Assembly: GCA_002347095.1 (NCBI GenBank)
Contig: DDWZ01000004.1
Span: 1-55,952 of the forward strand
Direction of reading: 5' to 3'
Origin: Desulfobulbaceae bacterium UBA2273
GTDB lineage: Bacteria > Desulfobacterota > Desulfobulbia > Desulfobulbales > Desulfurivibrionaceae
Length of the DNA: 55,952 nucleotides
Under the pieces are notes generated by a model. The model saw only the letters and a list, made by a program, of their open reading frames with translations, did no database searches and was not told the origin of the DNA. This document shows, piece after piece, positions 52,032 through 55,952 of this stretch (the first letter of the stretch is position 1; the number at the start of each line of letters is the position of its first letter). A program made the translations under genes and the position numbers.

Positions 52032-54680
52032 TCACTTCTTCCGCCTGACAATCCGGACCTTTTTCGTTGCTCCCCCGCTCCCCCCGCTTCCCGGGGCAAC
52101 GCGGCGCACCAGCACCTTCTTTTTCCGGGGCGCTTCGGCAGACTCCTGTTCCGCACTCCCCCCTCCGGACAGGGGCCGGGAAAAGGTGCAGCCGGCCCTG
52201 GGGCATCGCAGGGAGGTTCTCCCATCAAGGCTCTTTTTTTCCACCAAAAACGGGGAGTCGCAGAGCTGGCAGGCAATGGCATGGGGCTTGGACCAGGCCA
52301 TGAATTCGCAATCCTGTTCGGGGCAGACATAAAAAATCTTGCCGGTGGGGGTATGCTTGGTCACCACGGTGCCGGTTTGACACACCGGGCAGAGCAGGGA
52401 CGGCCCGCCCTCTTCTTCGTAGGATTCCGAATGCCGGCACTCGGGATGCCCGGAACAGTACCAATACTTGCCGAACCGGTCTTCCTTCAAGAGCAACACC
52501 CTGCCGCAATCCGGACACGGCTTGCCGGGCGCGGCCACTGCCGGAGCAGCCGGTTCGGCGGCAGGAGGGACATCCGTCTTTACAGCCGTTGCCATGGGCT
52601 CATCCAGGACAGCCTCAGCCTCGGCAAACATCTTTTCCGTTGCCGCGGCAAGCTCGGGCGAGACACCCTCTTCCGCAACCTCGGACTCCTCCAGCACGAT
52701 GGGCCCTTGCTCCTCTTCCCCGCCGACGGAAGCACTCTCTTCCGCCTGCACCGCTGGCGCGTCCGCCACCACCGGCGCGGCAACCTCTTCCGGGCTCTGT
52801 TCCACCGGCGGCTGTACAAGCGCAGCCGCCTCCGCAGGCTCGGACGCTGGCGGCGGCGCCTTTTCCGTTTGGACAGGGGCGGCCTCTTCCTCCAAATTCC
52901 CGGTCTTTTCCGCCACCCCTTCTTCCGGCAGCCTGATAACGCTGCGGGAACTGATCCCCCGCTTCTGGGAGGTCAGCGGCACCGCCATCTTTACCAGCAC
53001 CTCGCCCCGCATCATCATGGTCTGATCAAACTGTTGCAAGGCCGCGGCCAGATTCTTTCTTCCGCTCACCGCCTCTTCGATGGTCTGGGCCAGATAGGCG
53101 GAAAGATGGACCCCCTTCATGGTCGGGAAAGCACGGTTCATGACGCTGATAAGCTTGCCGGTATTCTCGGCGCAGCGAAACGATCCGTCCGGCATCATGC
53201 GGAGATAATTGCTGTCAAGCATCTGCTGGAGCATGGCCACGGTCATTGGATCGATTTCCAGGGAGAAATCGGCAAGATCGGCGGCCAAACCGTCAAAGCT
53301 GTAATACTCTGGGGGAATTCCGGTATTTTTTTCCGGGATGACCTGCACGCACCGCAAGGCCTGGCCCGGTTGCACACCGGCCAAGGGCGAAGGGGGAGCC
53401 AAAAGCTCATGGTCCTGACAGCCGGGATAGATGGCGAGAAACCCTGTATCCGTCAAAACCTTGGCGCTGCCCTGGAAGATGCAATCTTCCCCGGCCGCAA
53501 CCGTGACGGCGAGAAGCTCTCCCCTGGCCTCCTTCATCTGGCTGGCCAGGGCTCTGGCCCAAACCAGCCGGTATATCGTGTCCTCCGCCGGCCCCAGTTT
53601 CCCAGAAAGCTCCTCCGGACCAAGCGCAGGCTCCGTGGGCAGAATCACCCCCCTGGTATTTTCCTGACTGATCTCAGGCCCCAGACAAGCCGTTCCCAAC
53701 CTTTTACCGGCCTGCTCCCGAATCTTGCCGAACAAGAGGCCGAAAGCTTCCTGCGCCATGGCCGGGGGCAAAAATGCCGTAATCAGCCCCAGCCTTCGGC
53801 CATCCACCTCCACGCCGTAATACAGATTGCGCACCGCGGTCATTACCGCCAGCGGCGAAAGCCCTCCCTGCACAACCCCATCCCGCAGGAGTTCCATAAA
53901 ATGGTACGGCCCGGGAGGAGAGACCGCAAGAGGCGAGGCAACCACCTCCCGGACCTCAAACAGTTCCGCGTTAAACAGGCTAATGGCGGTATGAACTTCT
54001 TTTTCGTTGCGCAAAAAACCGTCATCCGTGATGCCGTATGCCTCTTCCAGACTGAGAATACAATCCCCCGCCCCGCTGCTGATCTTGACCTTGACCTTCC
54101 ATTTGGCGAGGGGAGTATACATCCGGATCTCGGTTTCCCGTTCCGCCAGCAGAAAAAGAACGGTGAGACTCGGATAGGTCAGCGGGAGACCATTGGGGCC
54201 AGAACGGCTCCCGAGAAGGCGTTGCAGGTGCTTTGCCAGATAGGATTCGAACACCATCTTGACATAGGTTGCCGGACCTTTCTCTTCGCTGACAGGCTCC
54301 ACCCGGCGAAAGGATTCCCGGAGCGCCTCTCCGGCAAGACCGGTCAAACCGAGCCGTTTCGGCTGTTTGCTGCCTGGGACGACCGTCCCCCAGTAGCCAC
54401 TGATCAGCCAGGCCCAGAATTCCCCCCGCCAATCGCCATCGAGGGCAAGATATACTTCCTTCCCCTGGCAGGCCAGGAGCCTGTCCAAGAATACCTTTTC
54501 CTTGGCTTCCGGAACAAAATCAAAATGGGGCCGTTCCCGACGCAGATGATCTTTGGGAGGGATATAAGACGCCTTGGCCGGAGCCGCCTGCACAAGGATG
54601 GTTTCCACTTCTCCGCCAAGCTGCTCTCCCAGGGTTTTCGCCTTGGCCGCGGACTCAACAATGACTACGGACTTCGCCAT
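52032..54680 (-). CDS. type IA topoisomerase-like protein without catalytic tyrosine
   Basis: An 882-residue protein with the overall plan of bacterial TopA. The N-terminal Toprim domain begins SVVIVESAAKAKTL (Glu9 kept), and LALDGDWRGEFWAW follows, where Asp81 and Asp83 are kept but the Glu matching E. coli E115 is Arg85. The central part includes GLITAFLPPAM, where the active-site motif GLITYMRTDS is expected: the catalytic Tyr is Ala302. An Ala/Glu/Pro linker (about 620-735) joins three topoisomerase-type zinc ribbons (CPDCG, CPVCQ, CQLCD). It should not cut DNA by the usual chemistry. The ribosome site GGGGGAG supports the start. Confidence 0.85.
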   Translation of the reverse strand: MAKSVVIVESAAKAKTLGEQLGGEVETILVQAAPAKASYIPPKDHLRRERPHFDFVPEAKEKVFLDRLLACQGKEVYLALDGDWRGEFWAWLISGYWGTVVPGSKQPKRLGLTGLAGEALRESFRRVEPVSEEKGPATYVKMVFESYLAKHLQRLLGSRSGPNGLPLTYPSLTVLFLLAERETEIRMYTPLAKWKVKVKISSGAGDCILSLEEAYGITDDGFLRNEKEVHTAISLFNAELFEVREVVASPLAVSPPGPYHFMELLRDGVVQGGLSPLAVMTAVRNLYYGVEVDGRRLGLITAFLPPAMAQEAFGLLFGKIREQAGKRLGTACLGPEISQENTRGVILPTEPALGPEELSGKLGPAEDTIYRLVWARALASQMKEARGELLAVTVAAGEDCIFQGSAKVLTDTGFLAIYPGCQDHELLAPPSPLAGVQPGQALRCVQVIPEKNTGIPPEYYSFDGLAADLADFSLEIDPMTVAMLQQMLDSNYLRMMPDGSFRCAENTGKLISVMNRAFPTMKGVHLSAYLAQTIEEAVSGRKNLAAALQQFDQTMMMRGEVLVKMAVPLTSQKRGISSRSVIRLPEEGVAEKTGNLEEEAAPVQTEKAPPPASEPAEAAALVQPPVEQSPEEVAAPVVADAPAVQAEESASVGGEEEQGPIVLEESEVAEEGVSPELAAATEKMFAEAEAVLDEPMATAVKTDVPPAAEPAAPAVAAPGKPCPDCGRVLLLKEDRFGKYWYCSGHPECRHSESYEEEGGPSLLCPVCQTGTVVTKHTPTGKIFYVCPEQDCEFMAWSKPHAIACQLCDSPFLVEKKSLDGRTSLRCPRAGCTFSRPLSGGGSAEQESAEAPRKKKVLVRRVAPGSGGSGGATKKVRIVRRKK

Positions 54681-54861
54681 GCATTTCTCCCCCTCGGGTT
54701 TTCCAACAAAAAGAGTAGCTCTCAGAAAAACAGTAAAGGAATTCCCTTTCCTTCACGAAAAATAGCATATAATCTGCAACAACTTTATACAATCAATTAT
54801 GAGGCAGAGCGGAAGAAGTCGTCACACCGGGGAAAACGTGTGTCCAGCCTGTCCTCGACTC

Positions 54862-54893
54862 TCCGGCAATACTGGATTCCAGTCTTCGCCGGA
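54862..54893. repeat. REP-like nested hairpin
   Basis: tccggc/gccgga arms enclose a second hairpin actgg-att-ccagt, near the middle of the 294-base gap between the topoisomerase-like gene and the acidic repeat gene. It resembles dispersed extragenic palindromes with an attccag core seen in many genomes. Confidence 0.6.
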
Positions 54894-54974
54894 ATGGCGG
54901 AACACCGCATTTTTTCATAGGTTTTCTTTTCGATTTCAAGCAATTACCCGCCAACCCTCTCCCTTGGAGCCCCC

Positions 54975-55952
54975 ATGCCTTCCCTGATCACCCTGCAAGG
55001 CATCGATGAAACCTTGGCCAACCTGGAGTTGAAGCAGGGAACCCTCAAGGCGGAACTTGCCAGGGTTATCCGGTCGTATTTCGTTGACGATCATGCCGTG
55101 CAGTCCATCACCAGCATTCCCACCGATGATATCGTCCTCAAGATCTGGGGGCCTTGCCAGGCCGAGGAACTCAAGGCCAAAAAGAAAAATTTCAGCTCCC
55201 TCAAATCCTCCCTCAACAAATCCCTCAAGGATCTCGACAAGGCAGGAAAAAATCAGGCCGGCATCATCCTGGGAAGGGACAATGTCTTTATTGTTTCCGA
55301 AGAGCGCAAGGATGACCTGCTTAAGCAGATGGGGCTTTCACCAAACTCTCCCCATCTGCTCCACGACATGTTCGCGGCCTTTAAAAAATTTTTTTCCGAA
55401 AACATCAAGGACCACAACACCCAGGAGATCAAGGATCTGCTGGCTGAATTTGAAGAAACCCAAAAAAAAATACGGGAGCTGTCCGGCCTTGAATCGGAAC
55501 CTGCCCTCGAACAAAAGACCATCGAGCCTGTAGAGCCGGAAGAGAACCCTGCCGAAGATGACGTTGCCGAAACCATTGAGCTTCTTGACGGAGATGAGAT
55601 CGAAGTCATTGAGGCAAGTGAAGAGATCGAGGTTCTCGACGAGGACGAGACCGAGGTGGTCGAAGAATTCCCGGGCGAGGACCTGGAAAAAACCGAATTC
55701 CTTGAGGAGGAAGTGGAGATCCTCGATGAGGAGACCTTGGAGGAGGTTCTTGAGGAAGGGGGCCCAGCAGGAACCGAGGGATTAGGCGAGGGAGAAGACG
55801 AACCGGGAGAGGAAGCCCTTGCCGAAGAGGTGGAGGTTTTAGACGAAGACGAGATCGAAGAGATTGTGGACCAAGACCTTGAGGAGGAGGTGGAAATCCT
55901 CGAAGATGGCGAACTTGAGGAGGTTCTCGACGAGGAAGCTGTCTCCGCCGAT
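54975..55952 (+). CDS. acidic repeat protein, cut by the window end
   Basis: An open frame of 326 codons reaching the last base without a stop, so the C-terminus is missing. The first about 170 residues (MPSLITLQGIDETLANLELK, then SIPTDDIVLKIWG) form a helical domain with Lys-rich segments. From about 180 the protein becomes extremely acidic, with loose repeats such as EVEILDEETLEEV and EVEVLDEDEIEEIV of period about 13-20. No known family was recognised. GGAG lies six bases before the ATG. The repeats may form a flexible, negatively charged scaffold or metal buffer. Confidence 0.75.
   Translation, partial: MPSLITLQGIDETLANLELKQGTLKAELARVIRSYFVDDHAVQSITSIPTDDIVLKIWGPCQAEELKAKKKNFSSLKSSLNKSLKDLDKAGKNQAGIILGRDNVFIVSEERKDDLLKQMGLSPNSPHLLHDMFAAFKKFFSENIKDHNTQEIKDLLAEFEETQKKIRELSGLESEPALEQKTIEPVEPEENPAEDDVAETIELLDGDEIEVIEASEEIEVLDEDETEVVEEFPGEDLEKTEFLEEEVEILDEETLEEVLEEGGPAGTEGLGEGEDEPGEEALAEEVEVLDEDEIEEIVDQDLEEEVEILEDGELEEVLDEEAVSAD

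Noticed and set aside
52281..54920. Plus-strand frame of 879 codons opposite the topoisomerase-like gene
   Set aside because: The minus-strand frame has Toprim and zinc-ribbon motifs and a good ribosome site; the opposite frame has no recognisable motif and a basic, shadow-like composition.

Overview
The window is a dense, GC-rich bacterial chromosome segment from a dissimilatory sulfur-metabolising anaerobe. The key evidence is a complete dsrA-dsrB-dsrD set (43941-46773, minus strand) with a CbiA-type siroheme amidase candidate (dsrN) nearby. Together with NtrC-type two-component genes, DUF134/NifX-like proteins and a CoA-disulfide-reductase/rhodanese enzyme, this fits the Desulfobacterota, most likely a Desulfobulbales-like lineage. 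That placement is inference from gene content only. No phage, insertion sequence or CRISPR array was seen.

Layout. 1-221: a 51-bp direct repeat flanking a 122-bp perfect palindrome. 222-9482: diguanylate cyclase, DNA polymerase IV, an orphan hybrid sensor kinase with a fused binding-protein domain, trpS, a lipoprotein and an aminotransferase. 9736-12955: a Cys-rich microprotein, citrate synthase, thiE and a zinc-ribbon protein. 12948-17719 (minus): motA-motB-rhomboid-hflK-hflC, a likely operon joining the flagellar stator with membrane proteolysis control. 17929-19140: tRNA-Leu(CAG) with its own promoter and terminator, then ribF. 19193-28868 (all minus): histidine kinase, NtrC regulator, small CxxC membrane protein, DUF2318 protein, small membrane protein, FtsX/MacB-type permease and ATPase, two PhnD-like binding proteins and a chemoreceptor. 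I read this block as a candidate metal- or ligand-responsive uptake and sensing system. 28944-37451 (minus): membrane protein, alr, argS, SPOR protein, GNAT (ArgA-like), secA, argJ. 37573-40440: an unusual CxxD ferredoxin, two small proteins and dsrN. 40894-43224 (plus): a TPR-HEAT-TPR operon. 43270-46773 (minus): YkgJ protein, dsrD, dsrB, dsrA. 47232-51986: DUF134 regulator, NifX-like protein, BASS/ACR3-like transporter, DUF302-like protein, CoA-disulfide reductase-rhodanese and an exported PLD protein. 52032-54680: a topoisomerase I-like protein lacking the catalytic tyrosine. 54975-end: an acidic repeat protein cut by the window edge.

The strongest candidates for undescribed biology are the 19-29 kb uptake/sensing block (including a kinase whose ribosome site and start codon lie inside an 18-bp stem), the degenerate type IA topoisomerase, the TPR-HEAT-TPR genes beside dsr, and the palindromic repeat at the left edge. 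All functional statements rest on motif reading without database searches.
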